Of a stretch of DNA of 64,000 nt, positions 52,347-60,522 are shown one piece after another. Under the pieces are notes generated by a model. The model was not told the origin of the DNA and searched no databases. It was given only the letters and a program-made list of their open reading frames with translations. Origin of the DNA: Nocardioides houyundeii (GTDB lineage Bacteria > Actinomycetota > Actinomycetes > Propionibacteriales > Nocardioidaceae). Each line of letters opens with the position of its first letter. The stretch's first letter is position 1. A program made the translations under genes and the position numbers. The DNA lies in the NCBI RefSeq assembly GCF_002865585.1, contig NZ_CP025581.1, positions 1,240,001 through 1,304,000 on the forward strand, written 5' to 3'.

Positions 52347-53531
52347 ATGTCTGATCGTCTTCGCCTGTTCGCCGCAGGAGCCGCCTCGCTGGTCCTGGTC
52401 GCGGTCGGGGCCAGTGCCTGTGGGAGCGACTCCCCGGAGAGCGGGACCGACCCGGTCCCGGCGAACGCCCCCGCCGCCAGCACCGGCGCGAGCGACCCGC
52501 GCGCCCTCGAGCTGGCCGCGGACTGGCTGGTCGGCAACCTCAACGCCGACGGCCTGCTGGAGAACACCAGCGCCTACGAGGGCAAGACCGCCACCAGCGT
52601 CGACGTCGGCTCCAGCATCGACCTGGTGCTCGGGCTCTCCGCCTCCGGCCTGCTGGCCCAGGAGGCCACCGCCGTCACCGACGCCGTGGCGGAAGGGCTC
52701 CCGGCGTACGTCGGCTCCGGCGGCGAGGTCTACTCCGGGGCGTCGGCCAAGGCGCTGCGCCTGGCGGTCGACCAGGGACGGGACCCGCACGACTTCGGCG
52801 GCCTGGACCTGCAGGCCCGGGTCGAGGACCGCGTCGCCACGAAGAGCCGGATCGCCGGCCGTCTCCAGGACCGGTCGGAGTTCGGCGACTACGCCAACTC
52901 GATCGGCCAGTCCTACGCCGCCGCGGCCCTGAGCGCGGTGGGGAGCGAGCGGGCCGAGTCGGTCACCGACTTCCTGCTGGCCCAGCAGTGCGAGGAGGGG
53001 TTCTTCCGCCTCGCCTTCGCCGCCAAGGGTGCTGCCGAGCAGGGATGCGACGCGGACGACTCGCTGCCCGCGGAGCAGGCTCCGGACACCACCGCGCTGG
53101 TCGCCGTGCAGCTGGCCCCGCTCGCCGAGGACGACGAGCAGGTGCAGGACGCTCTGACGGCCGCCACCAAGTGGCTCCTGGCCCAGCAGGCGGACGACGG
53201 CTCGTTCGCCGATCCGGAGAACGGGACCAACTCCAACACCACGGGCCTGGCCGGGTGGGCCCTGCTCGAGCTAGGCGAGGACGACGCGGCTGCCCGGGCA
53301 GCAGGTTGGGTCCGCGACCTGCAGGTCGCCCAGGAGGGCGACGGCTCGGGCGAGGAGTCGCTGGGGAAGCTGGCGGGGGAGACCGGGGCACTCGCCTACG
53401 ACGAGGCGAGCCTGGCCGAGGGCCGCGAGTACGGTCTGGCGGACCCGCTCGACCGGTCGCCGTGGGTCGTCGCCGGGGTCCAGGCGTTCCCGGTCCTGGC
53501 CGCCGCCCCGGCGGCGGGGGAGTCCGAGTGA
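52347..53531 (+). CDS. Lipoprotein with prenyltransferase/squalene-oxidase-like repeats, B12-riboswitch controlled
   Basis: 394 aa. A lipoprotein signal (LFAAGAASLVLVAVGASAC) predicts a lipid-anchored Cys near residue 25. The mature part has alpha/alpha-toroid repeats: LELAADWLVGNLNADGLL near the start and TKWLLAQQADDGSF with NTTGLAGWALLELG near the end. The same toroid fold forms the alpha domain of intrinsic factor and transcobalamin. Placed first behind a B12 riboswitch and before an ECF importer, it is probably a surface B12-capture protein (inference). ATG 52347 has AAGGA 6 nt upstream. It overlaps the next gene by 4 nt. Confidence 0.85.
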   Translation: MSDRLRLFAAGAASLVLVAVGASACGSDSPESGTDPVPANAPAASTGASDPRALELAADWLVGNLNADGLLENTSAYEGKTATSVDVGSSIDLVLGLSASGLLAQEATAVTDAVAEGLPAYVGSGGEVYSGASAKALRLAVDQGRDPHDFGGLDLQARVEDRVATKSRIAGRLQDRSEFGDYANSIGQSYAAAALSAVGSERAESVTDFLLAQQCEEGFFRLAFAAKGAAEQGCDADDSLPAEQAPDTTALVAVQLAPLAEDDEQVQDALTAATKWLLAQQADDGSFADPENGTNSNTTGLAGWALLELGEDDAAARAAGWVRDLQVAQEGDGSGEESLGKLAGETGALAYDEASLAEGREYGLADPLDRSPWVVAGVQAFPVLAAAPAAGESE

Positions 53532-54189
53532 CCCACCGCCCGGCGTACGGCCTGGCCCACCGTCTGGCCCACCGCCTGCTCGGCGCGGGTCTGAGCCTGC
53601 TCGTGGTGGGCGGGGGAGTCGGCGCCGCCGGACCGGCGGCGGCCGCTGCGGACTGTCCGTCCGAGGGCACCACCGTGGTCGTCGACTTCGCCGAGCTGGC
53701 CGAGGACGCCCAGGACGCCGTACGCACCGGGTGCGACCCGGCGGTGGTCGACCAACGAGCCTCGGAGAGCGTCGCCGACGCCGGCTTCGACCTCACCTAC
53801 GCCACCCGGGACCCGGGCTTCATCTGCCGGGTGGGTGGGCTCCCGCGGGCGACCCGTGCGTCAACGCCGCCCCCGCCGACGCCTTCTGGAGCCTGTGGTG
53901 GGCCGACGCCGATGGCGACTGGGTCTACTCCAGTCGCGGTGCCGGCACGCTGCGCAGTCCCGCGGGCGGCTACGTCGCCCTGGCCTGGCACCAGGGTGCG
54001 GGCGAGGCCGAGCCGCCGGCACTCAGCCCGGCGGACAGTGTGGACGCCGGTGGGGACACCGACCCGAACGCGGGCTCGGTCCGGACCGAGACCGATGACG
54101 GCTCGCTCCCGCTCTGGGTCCCGGTGATCGCGCTGGGTGCCCTGCTCGGCGCCGGTGCGGTCCTCACCGTGCGGCGCAGGAGGGCCTGA
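53528..54189 (+). pseudogene. Frameshifted anchored protein with transcobalamin C-terminal (DUF4430)-like domain
   Basis: GTG 53528 overlaps the upstream stop and starts a signal peptide (LLGAGLSLLVVGGGVGAAGPAAAAA) and a domain beginning TTVVVDFAELAED. After GFICRVGG (to about 53840) the sense continues one frame over as DPCVNAAPADAFWSLWWADADGDWVYSS, ending with a C-terminal membrane helix (LWVPVIALGALLGAGAVLTV) and RRRRA. One missing base between about 53831 and 53850 joins the two. The second frame ends 3 bp before ecfT, as expected of the native gene. The beta-domain likeness is my inference from the aromatic YW/GDWxY pattern. It may be a real mutation or a sequencing error. Confidence 0.7.
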
Positions 54190-54192
54190 GGC

Positions 54193-55371
54193 ATGCGCGT
54201 GCCCAGGGAGCTGCACCCGGTGGCCTGGTGGGTCTGGGCCGCGGGACTGGCGACGGCCGCCTCGGCCACGACCAACCCGTGGCTGCTGGCTCTCGTGGCC
54301 GCCGTCACCTGGGTGGTCGTGGCGGGCTGTCGCGGCGACGGCACCTGGGCGCGCGCGTTCCGGCTGTACCTGTGGCTGGCGGCCATCACCGTGGTGATCC
54401 GGGTGCTCTTCCGGATCCTGCTCGGCGGGGTCGACGGTGGGCACGTGCTGTTCCGGCTGCCGGCGATCACGCTGCCCGAGTGGGCTGCCGGCATCCGGCT
54501 GCTGGGACCGGTGACCCGGGAGGCGGTGCTGGCGGGTCTCTACGACGGGATGCAGCTGGCCTGCATCCTGCTGGCGTTCGGTGCCGCGAACGCGCTGGCC
54601 AACCCCAAGCGGCTGCTGAAGTCACTGCCTCCGGCGCTCTACGAGATCGGCACCGCTCTGGTGGTCGCGGTCTCGGTGCTGCCGCAGCTGGCCGACAGCG
54701 TGCAGCGGGTCAGGCACGCCCAGGAGCTGCGGGGCAGTGCGGCTGGGCCGGTCGGGGGACGGCGCGGGCGCCGTGTCCGGGGGCTGCGGCGGCTGCTGGT
54801 CCCGGTGCTCGAGGACGCCTTCGAGCGGTCCATGGCACTGGCGGCCGGCATGGACGCGCGAGGCTATGGCCGGACCGGCACCGCCACGCCGGGGGAACGC
54901 CGGGTCTCCGGGTCGCTGATGGTGGCCGCGCTGCTGGGGACCTGTGTCGGCGTCTACGGATTCCTGGACACCACGACGCCGCGCTGGCTCGGGCTGCCGA
55001 TGCTGGCACTCGGCGCTCTCTGCGCGATCCTCGCGCTGGTCAGTGCCGGCCGGCGCGTGCAGCGCACGCGCTACCGCCCCGACCGCTGGCAGGCCGAGGA
55101 GATCCTGGTGGCCGTGTCCGGGATGGCCACCGGCCTGGGCCTCATGTGGGTGGCGCGAGCCAGCATGGCGGTGGCCCACCCCGGGGTCGTCGCGGCGCCC
55201 GGCCTCGACCTGGCGGCGCTGCTGGTGCCTTTCGCCGCGCTGCTGCCGGTGCTCGTCGCACCCTCCTCGCCCACGGTCGCGAACCGTCAGCCGGCTGGAC
55301 CCCCGGCGCCACCGATACCAAACCCTGCCGGTGCTGCCCCCCGCGCCGCTTCCCTGGAGGTTCCCCGATGA
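54193..55371 (+). CDS. ECF transporter T component (EcfT)
   Basis: 392 aa with about six to eight hydrophobic helices. The coupling helices carry the Ala-Arg-Gly-type motifs that contact the ATPases (HAQELRGSA; AAGMDARGYGR). The T component joins the S component to the ATPase pair in energy-coupling-factor importers. It lies 3 bp after the preceding gene and overlaps the ATPase by 4 nt. The Pro/Ala-rich C-terminal tail is unusual but not suspicious. Confidence 0.88.
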   Translation: MRVPRELHPVAWWVWAAGLATAASATTNPWLLALVAAVTWVVVAGCRGDGTWARAFRLYLWLAAITVVIRVLFRILLGGVDGGHVLFRLPAITLPEWAAGIRLLGPVTREAVLAGLYDGMQLACILLAFGAANALANPKRLLKSLPPALYEIGTALVVAVSVLPQLADSVQRVRHAQELRGSAAGPVGGRRGRRVRGLRRLLVPVLEDAFERSMALAAGMDARGYGRTGTATPGERRVSGSLMVAALLGTCVGVYGFLDTTTPRWLGLPMLALGALCAILALVSAGRRVQRTRYRPDRWQAEEILVAVSGMATGLGLMWVARASMAVAHPGVVAAPGLDLAALLVPFAALLPVLVAPSSPTVANRQPAGPPAPPIPNPAGAAPRAASLEVPR

Positions 55372-56990
55372 TCGAGCTGCGCAGCCTGCGGTTCTCCTAC
55401 TCGGGGCGTGAGGTGCTCGCCGGCATCGACCTCGACATCGAGGAGGGCGAGCTGGTGCTCCTGGCCGGGTCCACCGGGGTCGGCAAGTCCACGCTGCTCG
55501 GCGTCGTCTCCGGGTTGGTCCCGGAGTACACCGGCGGCACCCTGAGCGGGGACGTGCTGCTGGACGGCGTCAGCATCATCGAGCGCCCGGCCCGGGAGCG
55601 GGCCGCCGACATCGGGTACGTCGGCCAGAACCCGGCCGCCTGGTTCGTCACCGACACCGTGGAGGAGGAGGTCGCCTACGGGATGGAGCAGCTCGGACTC
55701 CCCGCGGCGACCATGCGCCGCCGGGTCGAGGAGACCCTCGACCTCCTCGGCATCGCCGACCTCCGGCACCGGGACCTGCGGACCCTGTCCGGGGGTGAGC
55801 AGCAGCGGGTGGCGATCGGCTCCGTGCTGACCATGCATCCTCGGCTGCTGGTCCTCGACGAGCCCACGTCCGCGCTCGACCCGACCGCCGCCGAGGACGT
55901 GCTGGCCACGGTGACCAGGCTGGTGCACGACCTGGGGCTCTCGGTGCTGGTGGCCGAGCACCGGCTGGAGCGGGTGGTGCCGTTCGCGGACCGGATGGTG
56001 CTGCTCCGCCCCGACGGCACGGTGCACGTGGACGTGCCCCAGGTGGTGCTGCTGGACTCCCCGGTGGCCCCGCCCCTGGTCGAGCTCGGCCGAGCGGCCG
56101 GGTGGTCGCCGTTGCCGCTGACCGTGCGTGATGCCCGCAGGCGTGCCCGCGAGCTGAGCGCCCGGCTCGCGGAGACCGTCGGCGAGGGGGTCGCGCCCGT
56201 CCCCGTCGGCGCCGAGACTCCCGACGCCGCCGTGCTGACCGCCCGCGACCTCGTGGTGGCGCACGGCCGCGCCCCGGTGCTCCGGGGAGTGGACCTCACC
56301 CTGGCTCCGGGGCGGGTCACCGCTCTGATGGGACGCAACGGCTCCGGCAAGTCGACCCTGCTGTGGGCGCTCCAGGGGCGCCTGGGCCGCGTCTCGGGCC
56401 GGGTGCGCGTCAACGGCGCCGACCCGCACGCGCTGAGCAGGGCCGAGCGGCGTCGCCACACCGGGATGGTCCCGCAGACCGCCGCCGACCTGCTCTACCT
56501 GGAGACCGTCGGCGAGGAGTGCGCGGACGCGGACGCCGACGCCGGTGCCCCGGGCCGGTGCCGCGAGATCCTCGACCGGCTGGCCCCGGGCATCGACGAC
56601 CGGACGCATCCCCGGGACCTCTCCGAGGGACAGCGCCTGGCCCTGGCGGTCGCGGTGGTGCTCGTCTCCCGACCGCCGGTGCTGCTGCTCGACGAGCCCA
56701 CGCGCGGCCTGGACTACCCGGGCAAGCGCGCCCTCGCCGAGATGCTGCGCAGCCTGTGTGACGAGGGGCACGCGGTGCTGGTGGCCACTCATGACGTGGA
56801 GTTCGTGGCCCAGGTGGCCGACCAGGTCGTGGTGCTGGCCGATGGCGAGGTCGTCTCCGACGGGCCCACGCTCGAGGTGGTGGTCGAGTCGCCGTCGTTC
56901 GCCCCACAGGTGCACAAGGTGCTGGGGTCGCCGTGGCTGCAGGTCGGGCAGGTGACCGCAGCCCTGGCCACGGTGGGCAGCGCCGGATGA
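55368..56990 (+). CDS. ECF transporter ATPase, fused EcfA-EcfA'
   Basis: 540 aa with two complete ABC domains. The first has Walker A GSTGVGKST, signature LSGGEQQRVAIG and Walker B LLVLDEPTSALD. The second has Walker A GRNGSGKST, a degenerate signature LSEGQRLALA and Walker B VLLLDEPTRGLD. Fusion gives both ATPases of the ECF module in one chain. ATG 55368 has GGAGG at 55356-55360. It powers uptake with the flanking T and S components. Confidence 0.92.
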   Translation: MIELRSLRFSYSGREVLAGIDLDIEEGELVLLAGSTGVGKSTLLGVVSGLVPEYTGGTLSGDVLLDGVSIIERPARERAADIGYVGQNPAAWFVTDTVEEEVAYGMEQLGLPAATMRRRVEETLDLLGIADLRHRDLRTLSGGEQQRVAIGSVLTMHPRLLVLDEPTSALDPTAAEDVLATVTRLVHDLGLSVLVAEHRLERVVPFADRMVLLRPDGTVHVDVPQVVLLDSPVAPPLVELGRAAGWSPLPLTVRDARRRARELSARLAETVGEGVAPVPVGAETPDAAVLTARDLVVAHGRAPVLRGVDLTLAPGRVTALMGRNGSGKSTLLWALQGRLGRVSGRVRVNGADPHALSRAERRRHTGMVPQTAADLLYLETVGEECADADADAGAPGRCREILDRLAPGIDDRTHPRDLSEGQRLALAVAVVLVSRPPVLLLDEPTRGLDYPGKRALAEMLRSLCDEGHAVLVATHDVEFVAQVADQVVVLADGEVVSDGPTLEVVVESPSFAPQVHKVLGSPWLQVGQVTAALATVGSAG

Positions 56991-57787
56991 CCGCGGTGCG
57001 GATCGGACCGCGCAGCGCCCTCGTGCTGGCACTGGTCTCGGTGCTGGGACTGATGATGCTGGGGTGGCCGTTCCTGCTGGACGTGCCGGACGGGGCCCGG
57101 GTGGATCCGCCCTTCCTCTTCCTGGCGCTGCTGCCGCTGCTGATGGTGATGGTGCTCGCGGAGATCACCGAGGGCGGGATGGACGCCCGGGTGCTGGCGG
57201 TCCTGGGGCTGCTCTCGGCCATCAACGGCGTCGCCCGGGGGCTCGGCGCCGGCGTGGCCGGGCTGGAGCTGATCTTCTTCCTGCTGATCCTCGGCGGCCG
57301 GGTCTTCGGTCCCGCCTTCGGGTTCATCCTGGGTGCCACGTCGCTCTTCGTCTCGGCGCTCTTCACGGCCGGGGTGGGACCGTGGCTGCCCTTCCAGATG
57401 CTGGTGGCGGGGTGGGTCGGGATGGGTGCCGGCCTGCTGCCGCGGCGGCTGTCGGGCCGCGCCGAGATCGTGGTCCTGGTGCTCTACGGGATCCTGTCGG
57501 CCTATCTCTACGGCCTGGTGATGAACGTGTGGGGGTGGCCCTTCATGCTCGGCATCGAGGTGCCGGGTCGCGAGGCCACCGAGCTCTCCTTCGTCGCCGG
57601 AGCACCGGTGGCGGACAACCTGCACCGGTTCGCGATCTACACGCTGGTCACCTCGACCGGGGGATGGGACACCGGTCGGGCGCTGACCAACGCGGTGGCG
57701 ATCGCCGTGCTCGGACCGTCGGTGCTCGCCACGCTGCGGCGGGTCGCCCGGCGCGCGGTGGTGGTCCGGGTCAGCGAGCCAGGGTGA
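56987..57787 (+). CDS. ECF transporter S component, probably cobalamin-specific (CbrT-like)
   Basis: 266 aa with about six hydrophobic helices (ALVLALVSVLGLMMLGWPFLL ... LIFFLLILGGRVFGPAFGFILGATSLFVSALF ... PFQMLVAGWVGMGAGLL, shown as separate spans). S components bind the vitamin directly. Specificity for B12 is inferred from the riboswitch at the head of the operon. ATG 56987 overlaps the ATPase gene by 4 nt. The 3' end overlaps the convergent sugar dehydrogenase by 17 bp. Confidence 0.85.
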   Translation: MTAVRIGPRSALVLALVSVLGLMMLGWPFLLDVPDGARVDPPFLFLALLPLLMVMVLAEITEGGMDARVLAVLGLLSAINGVARGLGAGVAGLELIFFLLILGGRVFGPAFGFILGATSLFVSALFTAGVGPWLPFQMLVAGWVGMGAGLLPRRLSGRAEIVVLVLYGILSAYLYGLVMNVWGWPFMLGIEVPGREATELSFVAGAPVADNLHRFAIYTLVTSTGGWDTGRALTNAVAIAVLGPSVLATLRRVARRAVVVRVSEPG

Positions 57788-58979
57788 CCTGGAGGATCCG
57801 GTCGTCCTGCGAGGACGGCGTACCCCGTCCGTCGCGGTTGGACGTGGTGACCCACAGCGTGCCGTCGGGCGCACTGGCCACGGTGCGCAGCCGCCCGTAG
57901 TCGCCCACGAAGTGGGGCTTGGCCCGCCCGACGCCGTCCCCGGTCACCGGCACCTGCCACAGCCGGGTGCCGCGCAGGGCGCCGAGCCACAGCGACCCCT
58001 CCGCCCAGGCCAGCCCGGAGGGGGAGGCCACGTCGGTGCTCCACACCGCCACCGGGTCGGTGAACCCCTCGGCCGGGACCCCGGGGTTGTCCGCCGTACG
58101 CCCCTCGAGCCCCGGCCAGCCGTAGTTCCTGCCCTTCTCCACCAGGTTCAGCTCGTCCCAGGTGCTGTCCCCGAACTCGCTGGCCCACAGCCGGTCCCGG
58201 TCGTCCCACGCGAGCCCCTGCACGTTGCGGTGCCCCAGGCTCCACACCGGCGAGTCCGGGTCGGGGTTGCCGGGCGCGGGGTCGCCGTCGGGAGTGATCC
58301 GCAGGATCTTGCCGCCGAGCGATTCCGGGTCCTGGGCCAGATCGCGCTGACCGCTCTCTCCGGTGGAGGCGTAGAGGTAGCCGTCGGGGCCGAAGAGGAG
58401 ACGCCCGCCGTCGTGGACCGCGCCCTTGGGGATGCCGGTGAGCACCGGCTCGGCCGCGCCCAGACCGCCGTCGGTCAGCTCGGCCCGCATGATGCGGTTG
58501 TCCTCGGAGGCCGTGACGTAGAAGTAGAGGGTCCGGTCGGAGTCGAAGCCGGGGGAGGCCGCCACCCCGAGCAGTCCGCCCTCGACGGCCGGGTCGGCCG
58601 CGTCGATCGTGCCGATCTCCGAGACGTCCCAGGCCCCCCGCCTCGGCGACAGCCTCAGCACCCGCGCGCTGTCCCGCTCGGTGACCACCGCCGATCCGTC
58701 GGGGAGGAAGGCGATGCCCCAGGGGACCTCCAGGCCGGTGGCGATCGTCCCCGTGACGCTCGGGCGGGCCGGCCCCCGCGCGCTCGGGGCGTCCGAGGGC
58801 TCGGGCGTGGCAGCACCGCTGGTGTGGCCACTGGTCTGGCCACTGGTTGGGGCAGTCGCCGACGGGCCGGCGTCCGAGCTGGACTCCGACTGGTCGGTGC
58901 CGCACCCGGCGAGCAGGAGCGCGGCAGCCAGGGCCGCGGCTGCCAGGACGCGGGGCGCGGGACTGTGGGCCTTGGGCAT
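57771..58979 (-). CDS. PQQ-dependent sugar dehydrogenase-like lipoprotein (GSDH family)
   Basis: 402 aa. The lipobox LLLAGC places it on the outer face of the membrane. A Ser/Thr/Pro linker precedes a six-bladed beta-propeller: VPWGIAFLPDGSAVVTERDS, EGGLLGVAASPGFD, HDGGRLLFGPDGYLYASTGE, GHRNVQGLAWD and ASPSGLAWAEGSLWLGALRG are the GSDH/YliI signatures. It would oxidise sugars if PQQ is available; many homologues have no proven activity. ATG 58979 has GGAGAA upstream. Confidence 0.9.
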   Translation of the reverse strand: MPKAHSPAPRVLAAAALAAALLLAGCGTDQSESSSDAGPSATAPTSGQTSGHTSGAATPEPSDAPSARGPARPSVTGTIATGLEVPWGIAFLPDGSAVVTERDSARVLRLSPRRGAWDVSEIGTIDAADPAVEGGLLGVAASPGFDSDRTLYFYVTASEDNRIMRAELTDGGLGAAEPVLTGIPKGAVHDGGRLLFGPDGYLYASTGESGQRDLAQDPESLGGKILRITPDGDPAPGNPDPDSPVWSLGHRNVQGLAWDDRDRLWASEFGDSTWDELNLVEKGRNYGWPGLEGRTADNPGVPAEGFTDPVAVWSTDVASPSGLAWAEGSLWLGALRGTRLWQVPVTGDGVGRAKPHFVGDYGRLRTVASAPDGTLWVTTSNRDGRGTPSSQDDRILQVTLAR

Positions 58980-59032
58980 CGGTTCTCCAGACGAGCAGGG
59001 GAGAACCACCCTACAAAGCGGTGCCAGCGCGC

Positions 59033-59893
59033 CTACGGATGCTCCAGGAGCTCGGTGTCCCGGTCGCGGGTCGAGTCGGCGTACCGGGTGGCCCCCGCGC
59101 TGGCGGCCACCACGCAGGCGATGGCCAGCCACTGCAGGCCGGTCAGGGACTCTCCCAGGACCAGCAGGGCCGCCAGGGCGGCCACGGCCGGCTCGATGCT
59201 CATCAGGATGCCGAAGAGGGCGGGTCGCAGGCTGCGCAGCGCCACCAGCTCCAGGCTGTAGGGGATGACCGAGCTCAGCAGGCCGATCAGCGCACCCAGC
59301 GCCAGCACCTCCGGCTTCAGGATGCCGGCCCGGTCGCTGGCCAGGGCGAACGGCGCGAGCAGCAGGGCAGCGCCCGTGCTCGCCACCGAGAGCCCCTCGA
59401 GACCCGGCCACCGTCGTCCGGTCTGGGCGCTGAGCAGGATGTACGCCGCCCAGCAGCCGCCGGCCACCAGGGCGAAGGCGACGCCGACCGGGTCCAGGTC
59501 GGCTCGCTCCCAGCCCAGCGCGACCACCCCCAGCGCGGCCAGGGCCACCCAGATGAGGTCGCGCGGTCGACGCGAACCGGCCAGGGCGACCGCGAGCGGT
59601 CCGATCAGCTCGATGGTGACCGCGACCCCCAGCGGCAGTCGTGCGAAGGACTGGTAGAACGCCCAGTTCATCAGGCCGAGGGTGCCGGCGAACCCCGCCA
59701 CCACCAGCCAGTCCTGCCGGCTTCGTCCGCGCAGCCGGGGCCGGGCTATCAGCAGGAGCAGCACCGCACTGGCGGTCAGCCGCAGCCACACCAGCGCGGT
59801 GGGCTCCACCTGGGTGAAGAGGTCCTTGGCCACGGTGGCGCCCAGCTGCACAGAGGCGATGCCGGCCAGCACGAGCCAGACGGCCCGCTTCAC
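59033..59893 (-). CDS. EamA/RhaT family transporter
   Basis: 286 aa with ten hydrophobic helices in two EamA repeats (VWLVLAGIASVQLGATVAKDLF; VEPTALVWLRLTASAVLLLL; PVGVAFALVAGGCWAAYILLS; PALFGILMSIEPAVAALAALLVLGE). The family exports metabolites such as amino acids or threonine/homoserine. GTG 59893 overlaps the padR stop by 4 nt, so the two are co-transcribed. The substrate is unknown. Confidence 0.88.
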   Translation of the reverse strand: MKRAVWLVLAGIASVQLGATVAKDLFTQVEPTALVWLRLTASAVLLLLIARPRLRGRSRQDWLVVAGFAGTLGLMNWAFYQSFARLPLGVAVTIELIGPLAVALAGSRRPRDLIWVALAALGVVALGWERADLDPVGVAFALVAGGCWAAYILLSAQTGRRWPGLEGLSVASTGAALLLAPFALASDRAGILKPEVLALGALIGLLSSVIPYSLELVALRSLRPALFGILMSIEPAVAALAALLVLGESLTGLQWLAIACVVAASAGATRYADSTRDRDTELLEHP

Positions 59894-60477
59894 CCCTCGT
59901 CCCCGGTGGGGGGCGTGACGGTCTCGACCGTCTCGTCCTCGCGCAACCGGTCGATCACCTGCTCGGCAATGGCCTTCTCGCTCTCGAAGTGCGCCAGCCC
60001 CCAGTCCGCCACCAGGGAAGGGTAGCGAAACGGCTGGCCCGCGGCGTCCGCCCCGCGAAGCGACTCGCGCACCTCGAGCAGGTCCGCCCGGGCGCGTGCC
60101 ACGTCCTCGAGGTAGCTCTCCAGCATCTTCGTCAGGCGGCCTGGGTCCGAGAGGTGGCCGATCATCAGGCGCAGCGCCTGCGGGTGCTTGAAGATCGGGA
60201 ACCCGGCAGCGGTGTCGTCCATCCAGCTCTCGAGCTCCCGGCGTCCCCGGGCGGTCAGGGTGTACGTCGTGCCGCGGCCCTGCCCGCGACGGTGCAGCAG
60301 GCCCTCGTCGGCCAGCCGCGCGAGCTCGGAGTACACCTGGCTCATCGCAGGTGACTGCCAGTAGAAGCGCAACGTGTTGTCCGCCCGTTGCTTGAGCTCG
60401 TAGCCGGTCAGCTCGTCCCCGAAGGTCAGCAGTCCCATCAAGGCGTACGAGGTGATCGGAAGGTCTTGCGCTGGCAT
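59890..60477 (-). CDS. PadR family transcriptional regulator
   Basis: 195 aa. The winged-helix domain (ITSYALMGLLTFGDELTGYELKQRAD ... MSQVYSELARLADEGLLHR) is the PadR signature, with a C-terminal helical Vir-type dimerisation region. It is divergent from the ABC exporter genes across 45 bp and probably represses both directions through the AT-rich inverted repeat there. PadR regulators next to multidrug ABC pumps are common. Confidence 0.92.
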   Translation of the reverse strand: MPAQDLPITSYALMGLLTFGDELTGYELKQRADNTLRFYWQSPAMSQVYSELARLADEGLLHRRGQGRGTTYTLTARGRRELESWMDDTAAGFPIFKHPQALRLMIGHLSDPGRLTKMLESYLEDVARARADLLEVRESLRGADAAGQPFRYPSLVADWGLAHFESEKAIAEQVIDRLREDETVETVTPPTGDEG

Positions 60478-60505
60478 GTGACAAGCGTACTATTCCTTTT
60501 AGGAA
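60466..60505. promoter_or_regulatory. ABC exporter promoter and candidate PadR operator
   Basis: TTGCGC (60466-60471) and TACTAT (60488-60493) with 16-bp spacing form the promoter for the plus-strand ABC genes. The inverted repeat TTCCT-TTT-AGGAA (60493-60505) starts at the last base of the -10 and is a strikingly AT-rich patch in this GC-rich DNA. A minus-strand AATAGT (60494-60489) may serve padR. Confidence 0.55.
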
Positions 60506-60522
60506 GAGATGGGGAGAGGCCT

